The notes under the pieces were generated by a model, which ran no database searches, was not told the origin of the DNA, and worked only from the letters and a program-made list of their open reading frames with translations. Shown piece by piece: positions 14,883 to 22,228 of a stretch of 34,483 bases of DNA. Origin of the DNA: Candidatus Magasanikiibacteriota bacterium (GTDB lineage Bacteria; Patescibacteriota; Patescibacteriia; Magasanikbacterales; UBA922); the NCBI GenBank assembly GCA_002716765.1, contig PBBY01000011.1, positions 1 to 34,483 of the forward strand, written 5' to 3'. Made by a program: the position numbers and the translations under genes. The first letter of the stretch is position 1. Each line of letters opens with the position of its first letter.

Positions 14883-15749
14883 ATGGCTTTAGGTAAAGGA
14901 TTAGGTTCGCTAATTCCACAAAAAACAGAAAATGTCGCACAAAAAAGTGTTGCACTTTCTCCAAAAACAGAAACTGCTTTAGAGCGTGTTTGGCATATTC
15001 CATTATCTGAAATTACAGCAAATCCAGAACAACCAAGAAAATATTTTTCGCATAAAGACTTAGAAGACTTAGTCGCATCAATTAAAAAACATGGTATTAT
15101 GCAGCCGGTTGTTGCTACCGAAAGAAGTGATGGTGGGTATGAGTTAATTGCCGGAGAACGCAGATTTCGTGCGGCAACTGTTGCAGGTTTGGCAACAATT
15201 CCAGCAATAGTTCGGCATGCAACCGATCAGGAAAAATTAGAACTTGCATTAATAGAAAATATTCAACGACAAAACCTTAATCCAATAGAAGAAGGGTTTT
15301 CCTTTAATCGATTAATAGAAGAGTTTGGGTTAACACAAGAAGAGGTGGCGCATCAAGTAGGAAAAAGTCGGTCAGCAGTTGCAAATACTATTCGTTTATT
15401 ACAATTACCCGAACCAATTCAAGAAGCGCTTATAGAAGGCACTATAACTGCCGGAAAAGCACGCGCGCTACTCAGTTTAAAAAGTGAAGATGAGCAAATG
15501 GCACTGTTTCATAGCATGATCGGAGAGGGGGTCACTACCAGAGATGTGGAGTCTGCTGTTGCAAGACGTGGGCCGCGATCACGAAAAGGCTCGGTGCGTC
15601 GAGATCCAAATATAGTATCGCAAGAGCAATTAGTAGAAGAACGACTTGGTTCCAAAGTCCGTATTTCCAAAAGAGGCCAAAAGGGGAGTATTACTATTCA
15701 GTTTTACTCAAAAGATGAGCTGGAACGATTAATACAAGAATTAACATAA
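14883..15749 (+). CDS. parB: Chromosome-partitioning protein ParB (Spo0J)
   Basis: A CTP-dependent DNA clamp that loads at parS and stimulates ParA. It begins with the family hallmark MALGKGLGSLIP. The ParB box I region NPEQPRKYF (about 47-55) and GERRFRAAT (about 91-99) form the nucleotide-binding domain, with ENIQRQNLNPIEE following. The helix-turn-helix is LTQEEVAHQVGKSRSAVANTIRLLQLP (about 149-175). A C-terminal dimerisation part runs to residue 288. The gene ends at a strong terminator shared with relA/spoT on the opposite strand. Confidence 0.96.
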   Translation: MALGKGLGSLIPQKTENVAQKSVALSPKTETALERVWHIPLSEITANPEQPRKYFSHKDLEDLVASIKKHGIMQPVVATERSDGGYELIAGERRFRAATVAGLATIPAIVRHATDQEKLELALIENIQRQNLNPIEEGFSFNRLIEEFGLTQEEVAHQVGKSRSAVANTIRLLQLPEPIQEALIEGTITAGKARALLSLKSEDEQMALFHSMIGEGVTTRDVESAVARRGPRSRKGSVRRDPNIVSQEQLVEERLGSKVRISKRGQKGSITIQFYSKDELERLIQELT

Positions 15750-15781
15750 AAAAATAGATACCAATTGGTATCTATTTTTTT
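15748..15781. terminator. Bidirectional terminator between parB and relA/spoT
   Basis: Seven A, TAGATACC-AATT-GGTATCTA and seven T make a perfect palindrome of over 15 bp per arm. The last codons and stop of relA/spoT lie within it. Confidence 0.92.
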
Positions 15782-17259
15782 GGTAATACTGCCTTAAGCC
15801 ACGCTGTAACTTTTTTCCTTTTTGTATGAGATTTAATCCGCTGTTTTGCGGTATGTGTTTTCACAAATTGTAACCAATCCTCATTTGGTCCTTTTCTGTT
15901 TTTGTCGGTTAAAATTTCTACCACATCTCCATTTTTAAGTGGTGTGTCCAAACTTTGCATAACATCGTTTATAATAACGCCAGTACATTTATTTCCTACC
16001 TCTGTGTGAATGTGGTACGCAAAATCAACAGCCGAGGCACTTTCTGGTAAATCAATTACATCGCCATTTGGGGTAAAAACAAAAATCCGTGTTTGTAAAA
16101 AGTTTACCTTTATTTCTTCTAAGTCAGATAACTTATTAAGCACCTCTTTTTGGATTGTGGCTAATTCTTTTGCCCACTGAATTTCTCTTTTTGGCATATG
16201 TGATCCTTTTTCGTCGTAATGCCAATGTGCGGCGATTCCAAATGTGGCCTCTTCGTGCATTTGTGGTGTACGAATTTGGAATTCGACAATTTGTCCGCTG
16301 TCGGCAAAAACTGTGGTGTGTAATGACTGGTACGCGTTTGGTTTGGGTTGAGAAATATAATCCTTTATGCGCCCTTTCATTGGTTTCCACATTTTATGCA
16401 AAATACCAAGTGCGGTATAGCAATCGGCAATGGTTGGAACCAGGATACGAATGGCAATAAGGTCGTATACCTTGTCTACATCATTACCTTTTTTTTGAAG
16501 TTTCTGAAAAAAACTATAGAGTTTCTTATTTCTACCAACAATTAGCACGTCAATTATACCAGCCTTTTGCAGCTCTTTTGCGGCAACATGCTGTACTTTT
16601 TTATAATACTGTTCTTTTCCGGTAATTCGTTCTTCGTGTATTTGTACAATTCTTTGATATTCTTTTGGGTATACATACTTAAACGATAAATCTTCGATAC
16701 GTGATTTCATTTCGTCCATACCAAGTCGTCCGGCAATTGGTGCATAAATTTCTAAGCTTTCTAGTGCAATGCGGTAGGCTTTTTGCTGTGGCAAAGAATC
16801 AAGTGTTTCTAGATTATGAATTCGATCAGCAAACTTAATAATCATAACTCGAATATCTTCGGCCATTGCCACAAACATTTTTCGCAAGTTTTCTATGTAT
16901 CGTTCAACGCCTCGGTATTTTAGTTTTCCTAATTTGGTAATACCGCTTACCAGTGATGCAACTTCTGCGCCAAAATTGTCTTCTATTTCTTGCAAGGTAA
17001 CAGTGGTGTCTTCTGGGACATCGTGTAATAAAGTGGCAATTACAATAATGGGATCTATTCGCATATATGCCAAAATATGTGCAGCGGCAAGCGGGTGAAT
17101 AATGTATGGTTCACCTGATTTTCTAAATTGACCTTCGTGTGCATTTTTGGCAAAGTCGTATGCCAAAGTAACCATATCTAAATCTGCCGATTTATCGTAG
17201 GTTTGAATCTGTTTGCACAGCGAAGTAATGGTTTCTTTGTTTGTTTTTTTGTTTTCCAT
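15772..17259 (-). CDS. RelA/SpoT-family (p)ppGpp synthetase/hydrolase, shortened
   Basis: It makes and degrades the alarmone (p)ppGpp. The HD hydrolase domain (about 25-180) has H55, H79-D80 in LLHDVPEDT and KFADRIHNLETL, so it looks active. The synthetase domain (about 235-350) has DLIAIRILV, the GRIKDYISQPKPNAYQSLHTTV block and FQIRTPQMHEEATFGIAAHW; the usual Glu in AExGIAAHW is Thr here. A TGS domain follows (IFVFTPNGDVIDLP, about 395-455). The protein ends at 495 aa, lacking the helical, zinc-finger and ACT/RRM domains by which long Rel enzymes read ribosome state. It has its own promoter and is nearly leaderless. Confidence 0.93.
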   Translation of the reverse strand: MENKKTNKETITSLCKQIQTYDKSADLDMVTLAYDFAKNAHEGQFRKSGEPYIIHPLAAAHILAYMRIDPIIVIATLLHDVPEDTTVTLQEIEDNFGAEVASLVSGITKLGKLKYRGVERYIENLRKMFVAMAEDIRVMIIKFADRIHNLETLDSLPQQKAYRIALESLEIYAPIAGRLGMDEMKSRIEDLSFKYVYPKEYQRIVQIHEERITGKEQYYKKVQHVAAKELQKAGIIDVLIVGRNKKLYSFFQKLQKKGNDVDKVYDLIAIRILVPTIADCYTALGILHKMWKPMKGRIKDYISQPKPNAYQSLHTTVFADSGQIVEFQIRTPQMHEEATFGIAAHWHYDEKGSHMPKREIQWAKELATIQKEVLNKLSDLEEIKVNFLQTRIFVFTPNGDVIDLPESASAVDFAYHIHTEVGNKCTGVIINDVMQSLDTPLKNGDVVEILTDKNRKGPNEDWLQFVKTHTAKQRIKSHTKRKKVTAWLKAVLPKK

Positions 17260-17268
17260 ATATGTTGT

Positions 17269-17297
17269 ATCGTACCGTATTTATTTGGTATTTGCAA
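17269..17297 (-). promoter_or_regulatory. relA/spoT promoter, nearly leaderless
   Basis: TTGCAA (17297-17292) and TACGAT (17274-17269) are 17 bases apart on the minus strand. Only nine bases separate the -10 box from the ATG at 17259, so the message should begin within a few bases of the start codon. Confidence 0.6.
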
Positions 17298-17328
17298 CTT
17301 TAATGGAAGATGCTTGTACAAGTAAAAC

Positions 17329-17352
17329 AAAAAATCCCCATTTGGGGATTTT
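17329..17352 (-). terminator. Terminator of rpmI-rplT
   Basis: AAAATCCCC-AAAT-GGGGATTTTTTG on the minus strand, just after the rplT stop. Confidence 0.92.
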
Positions 17353-17353
17353 G

Positions 17354-17698
17354 TTATTTTATGTGTTCTGCAATATGTTTAAATACTGCCGGTTTTTCTT
17401 TTGCGAGTGTCGCAAGCATTTTTCTGTTTAAACCAATCTGTTTTTTCTTTAAACCGCCAATAAACTTGCTAAAGCTTGTACCGTTTAAGCGAGCTCCGGC
17501 ATTAATTTGAATTTGCCAAAGTCTTCTAAAGGTTCGCTTTTTTACGCGTCTGTCTCGGTATGCATGCATTCCGGCACGGATGTCGGCTACTTTTGCAACC
17601 TTAAGTAAGTTTTTTCTTCCAGCGCCAAATCCTTTTACCCGCTTCATAAGAGAGCGACGCTTTTTCATGTGAATTTTTGATCGTTTTACTCGTGGCAT
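17354..17698 (-). CDS. rplT: 50S ribosomal protein L20
   Basis: An early-assembly protein of the large subunit that binds 23S rRNA and, in many bacteria, represses its own operon. At 114 aa it is the normal size. The sequence MPRVKRSKIHMKKRRSLMKRVKGFGAGRK is clear L20, as is the later block INAGARLNGTSFSKFIGGLKKKQIGLNRKMLA. It lies 21 bases after rpmI and ends at a strong terminator. No SD is visible. Confidence 0.97.
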   Translation of the reverse strand: MPRVKRSKIHMKKRRSLMKRVKGFGAGRKNLLKVAKVADIRAGMHAYRDRRVKKRTFRRLWQIQINAGARLNGTSFSKFIGGLKKKQIGLNRKMLATLAKEKPAVFKHIAEHIK

Positions 17699-17719
17699 AT
17701 AATATAGTTATAACTAAGA

Positions 17720-17917
17720 CTACGCATGTGGCATGGCGCGCACAATGGTCTTTTTACTTGCGTCTGAAATCTGTGAATCAGATCGCTTGTTTCTGGTTAC
17801 TTTTCCACTTTCACGACTATTAAAATGACCTTGTCCGCCAGTTCTTTTTATAATCTTTCCATTTTTTGTGATTTTAAATCGCTTTGAAGTGGATTTATGT
17901 GTTTTTATTTTTGGCAT
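17720..17917 (-). CDS. rpmI: 50S ribosomal protein L35
   Basis: A small large-subunit protein of 65 aa with the family start MPKIKTHKSTSKRFKIT. I start it at the ATG at 17917; the ORF track begins at a TTG two codons earlier, which the family does not support. It is the first gene of a two-gene transcript with rplT, behind its own near-consensus promoter and a structured leader of about 75 bases. Confidence 0.96.
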   Translation of the reverse strand: MPKIKTHKSTSKRFKITKNGKIIKRTGGQGHFNSRESGKVTRNKRSDSQISDASKKTIVRAMPHA

Positions 17918-17945
17918 ATACAATAATACTCTACAGAATAATGAG

Positions 17946-17981
17946 GTAAGCGGCGTTTGTACCAGGGAGAAGCGCCCTTAC
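17946..17981 (-). promoter_or_regulatory. Leader hairpin of rpmI-rplT, candidate L20 control site
   Basis: In the leader RNA, GTAAG-GGCG pairs with CGCC-G-CTTAC around an 18-base loop, with one bulged G. It is the only stable structure in this leader. L20 represses its own operon through leader RNA in E. coli and Bacillus, so a similar role here is plausible but not shown. Confidence 0.4.
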
Positions 17982-17993
17982 AACAGTGTGCAT

Positions 17994-18022
17994 AGTATAA
18001 AAGAATAGCGCGTATTTGTCAA
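17994..18022 (-). promoter_or_regulatory. rpmI-rplT promoter
   Basis: TTGACA (18022-18017) and TATACT (17999-17994) with a 17-base spacer on the minus strand. It lies just downstream of infC and lets the two ribosomal protein genes be expressed apart from infC. Confidence 0.9.
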
Positions 18023-18038
18023 GGGTGTGCCGTGTGTA

Positions 18039-18587
18039 TTAATATTTTGTAATAATAGCGGTTATTTTATTACCTTGCCGCTTGGTTTCTTGCTCGAATT
18101 TTACATTCATGTTCTCTGAAAGAAGTGCAAAGAAGTCTTCTACGACTTTGTATGCAAGCGGTGTTTTGTATCGTTCTGCACCACGCAATATAATTTCTAG
18201 TCGGACTTTGTCTCCGCGTGAAAGGAATTTTTCTGCTTGTTTTTTCTTTGTTTCTATGTCTCCTTTTCCGATACGCATAGAAAGTCTGACACCTTTTATA
18301 TCACTTATGTGGGTATTACTTCTTTGTTTTCGTACCTCTTTTTCTTTTTGGTATTTAAAGTGCTTAAAGTTTTTTAGTTGCGCAACCGGAGGATCTGATT
18401 TTGGGTTAATTTCTACCAAATCCAAATCTTCCTCTTTTGCCATGCGAAGTGCTTCGGAAAGTGAAAAAACACCAATATTACTTCCGTCATCGCCAAGTAG
18501 GCGCAATTGTTCTGCGGTAATTTTTTCATTCACATTATAATGAGGAATGAGTTTCTTTTTTGGTCGTTTTTTTCTGGAAATTCGCAT
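18039..18587 (-). CDS. infC: Translation initiation factor IF-3
   Basis: It binds the 30S subunit, keeps it free of 50S and checks the start codon and initiator tRNA. At 182 aa it is full length. The N-terminal domain has NEKITAEQLRLLGDDGSNIGVFSLSEALRMA (about 20-50) and DLVEINPKSDPPVAQLKNFKHFKYQ; the C-terminal domain has KGVRLSMRIGKGDIETKKKQAEKFL and a terminal beta strand GNKITAIITKY. A basic start (MRISRKKRPKKK) precedes it. The start is a normal ATG, not the rare AUU/AUC seen in enterobacteria. It begins only 26 bases after the tmRNA 3' end and no terminator separates them. Confidence 0.97.
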   Translation of the reverse strand: MRISRKKRPKKKLIPHYNVNEKITAEQLRLLGDDGSNIGVFSLSEALRMAKEEDLDLVEINPKSDPPVAQLKNFKHFKYQKEKEVRKQRSNTHISDIKGVRLSMRIGKGDIETKKKQAEKFLSRGDKVRLEIILRGAERYKTPLAYKVVEDFFALLSENMNVKFEQETKRQGNKITAIITKY

Positions 18588-18613
18588 AAATAAAAATAAG
18601 AGAAAATAAAATA

Positions 18614-19004
18614 TGGTGGAGATGCCGAGAATCGAACTCGGGTCTAGAGCGGGTTACAAATATGATCTACATGCATAGCCATTTTGTTTACCGACGTGTA
18701 TAGGAAAATGGCAAAATAGCACATCGGGTGTCTGTAATTATTTCAAATAGTCGCAACAGACGGTACGAATATCCTACACTCAATTGGTTTGTACCGCAAC
18801 GCATTATTGAGTATTATGCGCGCGATAGCGGTGGTTTTATGCCACTGCAGATGCGAGTGCTGGAGTGCTAAATGCAGAAGCAATAGCGCTCTTTACTCGG
18901 CTAACAATGTTTGCAATTGTCGTTGCGTCTTGGGTTTTGCGAGGACAAAACAACCTCGGTGCACATATGAATAACAGGTCCGTCTATCGAAGCCTGTCAT
19001 CCCC
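18614..19004 (-). ncRNA. ssrA: tmRNA (one-piece), with long 29-residue tag
   Basis: The acceptor stem GGGGATG (5' end at 19004) pairs with CATCTCC, followed by A and an encoded CCA (18614). The T arm CCGAG-TTCGATT-CTCGG is intact. Pseudoknot PK1 is clear: CGAGG-tt-GTTTTG-tc-CCTCG-CAAAAC. Eight bases later GCA (18926) is the resume codon, and the reading frame runs to TAA at 18837. The tag begins ATTIANIVSR and ends PALASAVA: 29 residues including the resume alanine, against about 10 in most bacteria, and ending in AVA rather than LAA. It is 24 bases downstream of smpB and probably processed from a joint transcript. Confidence 0.95.
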
Positions 19005-19028
19005 GTATAAGTTGTAGAGAATTGGGTG

Positions 19029-19481
19029 TTAGTCGGTATAGTTACCTTTTAAGGCTCTTGCTGTTTGTCTTTTTGCTTCTCGGCCTTTTATGGCTTCTCG
19101 TTTGTCGTGCTTTTTCTTTCCTTTTGCTACGCCGATTTCTACCTTAATTCTTCGGCCACTAGTATACACCGAAAGTGGTACAATTGTCAAGCCTTTTTCC
19201 TGGGATTTTGCGCGTAAATAAGCGATTTCTTTCTTTTTTAGTAGTAGTTTTCTTGTTCTGTTTGGATCATAATTTGGTAATGGTCCGGCATGTCTATATT
19301 TGCTAATATGTGCGTTTAATAAAAATGGTTCATCTTTATGAAACACCACATGCGCGCCAACCAGTTTTATACCACCATTTCTAATAGATTTTACTTCTTG
19401 GCCATCCAAAACCAAACCAGCCTCAACTTTTTTGAGGATTTCGTAATCAAACAAGGCTTTTTTGTTTTTTGCGTAAATCAT
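19029..19481 (-). CDS. smpB: tmRNA-binding protein SmpB
   Basis: It carries tmRNA into stalled ribosomes for trans-translation. The OB-fold body reads KKALFDYEILKKVEAGLVLDGQEVKSIRNGGIKLVGAHV (the EVKS..G block is diagnostic), and the C-terminal tail is basic (GKKKHDKREAIKGREAKRQTARAL), as needed to probe the mRNA channel. At 150 aa it is standard. Its gene lies directly before ssrA on the same strand. A weak promoter (TATACA-17-TAAACT, 19553-19525) sits upstream. Confidence 0.96.
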   Translation of the reverse strand: MIYAKNKKALFDYEILKKVEAGLVLDGQEVKSIRNGGIKLVGAHVVFHKDEPFLLNAHISKYRHAGPLPNYDPNRTRKLLLKKKEIAYLRAKSQEKGLTIVPLSVYTSGRRIKVEIGVAKGKKKHDKREAIKGREAKRQTARALKGNYTD

Positions 19482-19524
19482 ATGGTCTGGTATAGCGACT
19501 GGTATTTTTCTAGATATGTGGTAT

Positions 19525-19575
19525 AGTTTACTCTCCTCTTATCATATTGTATACTATATACACTATAAGAGTAAA
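19525..19575. promoter_or_regulatory. Divergent promoter region with an inverted repeat
   Basis: On the plus strand TTTACT (19527-19532) and TATACT (19550-19555) are 17 bases apart and would drive the gene at 19617. On the minus strand TATACA and TAAACT would drive smpB. An interrupted inverted repeat, TTTACTCtcCTCTTAT and ATAAGAGTAAA (19565-19575), brackets the plus-strand -10 box and could be an operator. Confidence 0.4.
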
Positions 19576-19616
19576 TAGCTTATCGACAAAGTCTGTTGGT
19601 GGCTTTTTATATAACT

Positions 19617-20402
19617 ATGAAAAATACAAGATATATTTGGCAGTACAGCATGGGAATCGGCACCGCACTTATTAGTGGGGCGGCGCTTTTTTTAATGCAG
19701 GCGTTTCCGGTAAATACTGTATTTTGGCCCGCGCTTTTTGTGTGGCTTGCTATTTTCTCTTTCATTTATTTTTTTACCAAATCACATTTAGATTGGAAAG
19801 TTGGTGTGTATTCACTTGCCATCACCTCCATTTTTGCACTAACGGGATTAATTGGTGTAATAGAAGTACCATTTGTACGAACCACTATTTCTGTGCTTGG
19901 TGCCTTATCACTTGGGTTACTGTATTCATTTGGTATAGAAGGAACGATCGTTACATGGTTAAGTAAAAAACCATTTATTCGGTTCATGATGATTTTTTGG
20001 GTATTTAATGCCTATGCATTAAGCACATTGTTTTTTGCTTTTCAAACATTTTTCCCCGGAACATTGTCATTTATTGTGTTACTGTTAGGCGGTGGCTGTA
20101 TGTATGGTGCAATTGCTCTTATGATTTGGCGTATGTATTTTTCTACCAGAATAGAACCACTATATGTTTGGGCTAGTTTAATGATATTTGTAACAATGGA
20201 ATGTTTGTGGGTTATTCATTTACTTCCTTTTGCGTATCCGGTGTTAGCTTTTTTTGCCACGTGGGTGTGGTATTTAATTCACTTGCTTGCCAGGTTTCAC
20301 TTTACCAAAAGAGATATTATTTGGAAAAAACAGCATAATTTCATTATTGCGAATATCATTTTATTTATCTTGATTTTATTATTTTTTGTAAAATGGGTTT
20401 AA
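19617..20402 (+). CDS. Unrecognised polytopic membrane protein, 261 aa
   Basis: No family is recognised. Almost the whole length is hydrophobic, with about eight or nine membrane segments (for example IGTALISGAALFLMQAF, VFWPALFVWLAIFSFIYFF, FIVLLLGGGCMYGAIALMIW and the last helix NFIIANIILFILILLFFV). Short basic loops with tryptophans lie between them. I start it at the ATG at 19617 because the longer ORF begins with a TTG lacking any SD. It is the first gene of an operon with the HtrA-like and Wzz-like proteins, gaps being 15 and 25 bases, which hints at a role in the envelope. Confidence 0.75.
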   Translation: MKNTRYIWQYSMGIGTALISGAALFLMQAFPVNTVFWPALFVWLAIFSFIYFFTKSHLDWKVGVYSLAITSIFALTGLIGVIEVPFVRTTISVLGALSLGLLYSFGIEGTIVTWLSKKPFIRFMMIFWVFNAYALSTLFFAFQTFFPGTLSFIVLLLGGGCMYGAIALMIWRMYFSTRIEPLYVWASLMIFVTMECLWVIHLLPFAYPVLAFFATWVWYLIHLLARFHFTKRDIIWKKQHNFIIANIILFILILLFFVKWV

Positions 20403-20417
20403 TCAGTTCAGTATTAT

Positions 20418-21530
20418 ATGAAACAAAGAAAAAAAATATTTCCACCACATTTACCAGCACGACCATTTCTGCGGCATAGAAATATGCGCAATCAAGTTCG
20501 ATCATTATATGTTGTGCTTATTTTGGTGTTTTCCGGTGTAACTGCTGCAGCTATTTCTTTAAGTATCATTGCGTGGGTTGTGCCAAATGGCTATTCTTAT
20601 CCCACGTCTTCGGATATTGTTATTCGCACACAACAGATTCAAACTAGTAATCAGCCAAGTTTTGAGCCACTTCTTGCACAGAAAGTAGAAAAACGAGAGA
20701 TACGATTATATAATGCAAAACAAAAAACAACCGACGGGTTTTATGCAGGTTCGGCATATATTGCCGATGCGGTATTACTTTCTGCTGGTGGTTGGGCTGT
20801 ATTTTATCCTACACATGCGGTACCACAAAAACGATTCATAGAAGCCGTAGATTACCAAGGGCAAGTATATACAGTCACCAATCTATTTCATGACAAAGTG
20901 AGTGGTTTTACGTTTATACAAATCGACGGAGATAATTTCCGTGGCGATTTGTCTTTTGCAGACGCGCAAGCGTTTTCTGGTAAAACAGCGCTAGTTGCCA
21001 GAGCAAAAGGAATAAATAATGCCATAGCTATAGATTCATTTATACAAAAAGACACACACAACACACTGCCTGTTTGGCAGCCACAATACATTCATACATT
21101 TATTGGCCAAGCAAAACCAGGAAATATGGTGTTTACATTGGATTCCGGAGAATTGGTTGGATTTGTTGGAAAAAATAATACCATTGTTCCAGCGTGGATG
21201 GTACAAAGTCAATTAAACGGGTTATTTGAAGACGGAAACACGGCATATACTATTTTAGATATTGGTGGATACGAAATAGATGGGTTTGTAGACGAAGACG
21301 AAGTGTTTCAGAAAAAAACCGGTTGGTATATAACAACATCTGCTACAAAAGCAACAACCAGCACATTGGGAATAGGTGACGTAATTGTAGAAATTAACAA
21401 AAAACCATTCTCCGCAATAGACGCAGCAGAACACATATTGCTTGGACCAAATCCATTACCGCTACGCATTATTCGTAATACAGAATATACAGATATTTTG
21501 GTAAACAAAACAACAAAAATAGTTCAATAA
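20418..21530 (+). CDS. Inactive HtrA-like membrane protein (degenerate trypsin-like fold plus PDZ)
   Basis: The order of parts is that of HtrA/DegP: a basic N-terminus, one membrane helix (about 29-55), a trypsin-like domain (about 95-255) and a C-terminal PDZ domain (about 300-365; LGIGDVIVEINKKPFSAIDAAEHIL). Aligned by eye, the histidine may survive (H133 in YPTHAV), but the aspartate site (TDLALL in HtrA) reads SGFTFI and the serine site (GNSGGPLV) reads GNMVFTLD at 235-242. Two of three catalytic residues are therefore gone, so I expect a folded non-protease, perhaps a binding or sensing protein outside the membrane. The frame is intact, so it is not a decaying pseudogene. Confidence 0.7.
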   Translation: MKQRKKIFPPHLPARPFLRHRNMRNQVRSLYVVLILVFSGVTAAAISLSIIAWVVPNGYSYPTSSDIVIRTQQIQTSNQPSFEPLLAQKVEKREIRLYNAKQKTTDGFYAGSAYIADAVLLSAGGWAVFYPTHAVPQKRFIEAVDYQGQVYTVTNLFHDKVSGFTFIQIDGDNFRGDLSFADAQAFSGKTALVARAKGINNAIAIDSFIQKDTHNTLPVWQPQYIHTFIGQAKPGNMVFTLDSGELVGFVGKNNTIVPAWMVQSQLNGLFEDGNTAYTILDIGGYEIDGFVDEDEVFQKKTGWYITTSATKATTSTLGIGDVIVEINKKPFSAIDAAEHILLGPNPLPLRIIRNTEYTDILVNKTTKIVQ

Positions 21531-21555
21531 TTTACTTTTTATTTAGCGCTACTTT

Positions 21556-22164
21556 ATGTTTATAAAAAAACACGGAAATGTCACAAAAAAAGACATACGT
21601 TTTATGTGCATGGTTGCACTTGGTTTTGGAATCGCTTCACTTATTGTTTCGTTGCTTTTACCACAAAAATATCGGGCAGATGCACAAGTATTTATTATTC
21701 CGTCTTCCGGGCATGGAACCGATCCGTATACCGCCATTAAATCAACAGAAAAAGTGGCAGAAAATATTGTCCATTTAGTAAAAACAGATGATTTTTATAA
21801 TAAAGTAATAGCTTCGGGAGTTGGATTAGACACGGCACAGTTTGACACGGTGTCGGTAAGAAAAAGACGAAAAGCATGGCAAAAAACAATAGACGCGCGT
21901 GTTATTTTTGGCACCGGCATTGTGCAAATTAGCACATATCATACCGATCAAGTCCAAGCAAAAGCATATGCCAGTGCTGCAGCAAATGCTTTGTCTACCA
22001 GAAGTATAGAATATGTTGGTCAATTTGTTGGTGTAAAATTAGTTAACAATCCAATCGTTTCTCGTTGGCCAGCCAGACCAAACTTGGTCGTAAATATTGT
22101 TATTGGTTTGCTTATTGGTTTATTGTATTCTGGTGTTTCTATTATAAGGAAAAAACATACATAA
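21556..22164 (+). CDS. Wzz-like chain-length determinant-type membrane protein
   Basis: It has the layout of polysaccharide co-polymerases: a membrane helix near the N-terminus (FMCMVALGFGIASLIVSLLLP, about 16-36), a mostly helical outer domain, a proline-containing stretch (NPIVSRWPARPN) and a second membrane helix (VVNIVIGLLIGLLYSGVSII) close to the C-terminus. QKYRADAQVFI after the first helix is typical of the Wzz family. At 202 aa it lacks the cytoplasmic tyrosine kinase found in fused forms. A role in surface glycan length or export is inferred; no polymerase gene (wzy) is seen in the window. Confidence 0.65.
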   Translation: MFIKKHGNVTKKDIRFMCMVALGFGIASLIVSLLLPQKYRADAQVFIIPSSGHGTDPYTAIKSTEKVAENIVHLVKTDDFYNKVIASGVGLDTAQFDTVSVRKRRKAWQKTIDARVIFGTGIVQISTYHTDQVQAKAYASAAANALSTRSIEYVGQFVGVKLVNNPIVSRWPARPNLVVNIVIGLLIGLLYSGVSIIRKKHT

Positions 22165-22191
22165 AATAGACTAAAATAATTATCTTATTTA

Positions 22192-22200
22192 TGGTATACT
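22192..22200 (+). promoter_or_regulatory. Extended -10 promoter of the 22229-27768 operon
   Basis: TGGTATACT (TGn-TATACT) lies 28 bases before the ATG at 22229, with no good -35. It is the same element used by the ABC exporter gene. Confidence 0.55.
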
Positions 22201-22228
22201 ATTACCATAATATTAATACGTCATTTTT

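Noticed and set aside
14000-15800. parS site near parAB
   Set aside because: I looked for a TGTTTCACGTGAAACA-like palindrome near parAB and saw none in the window.
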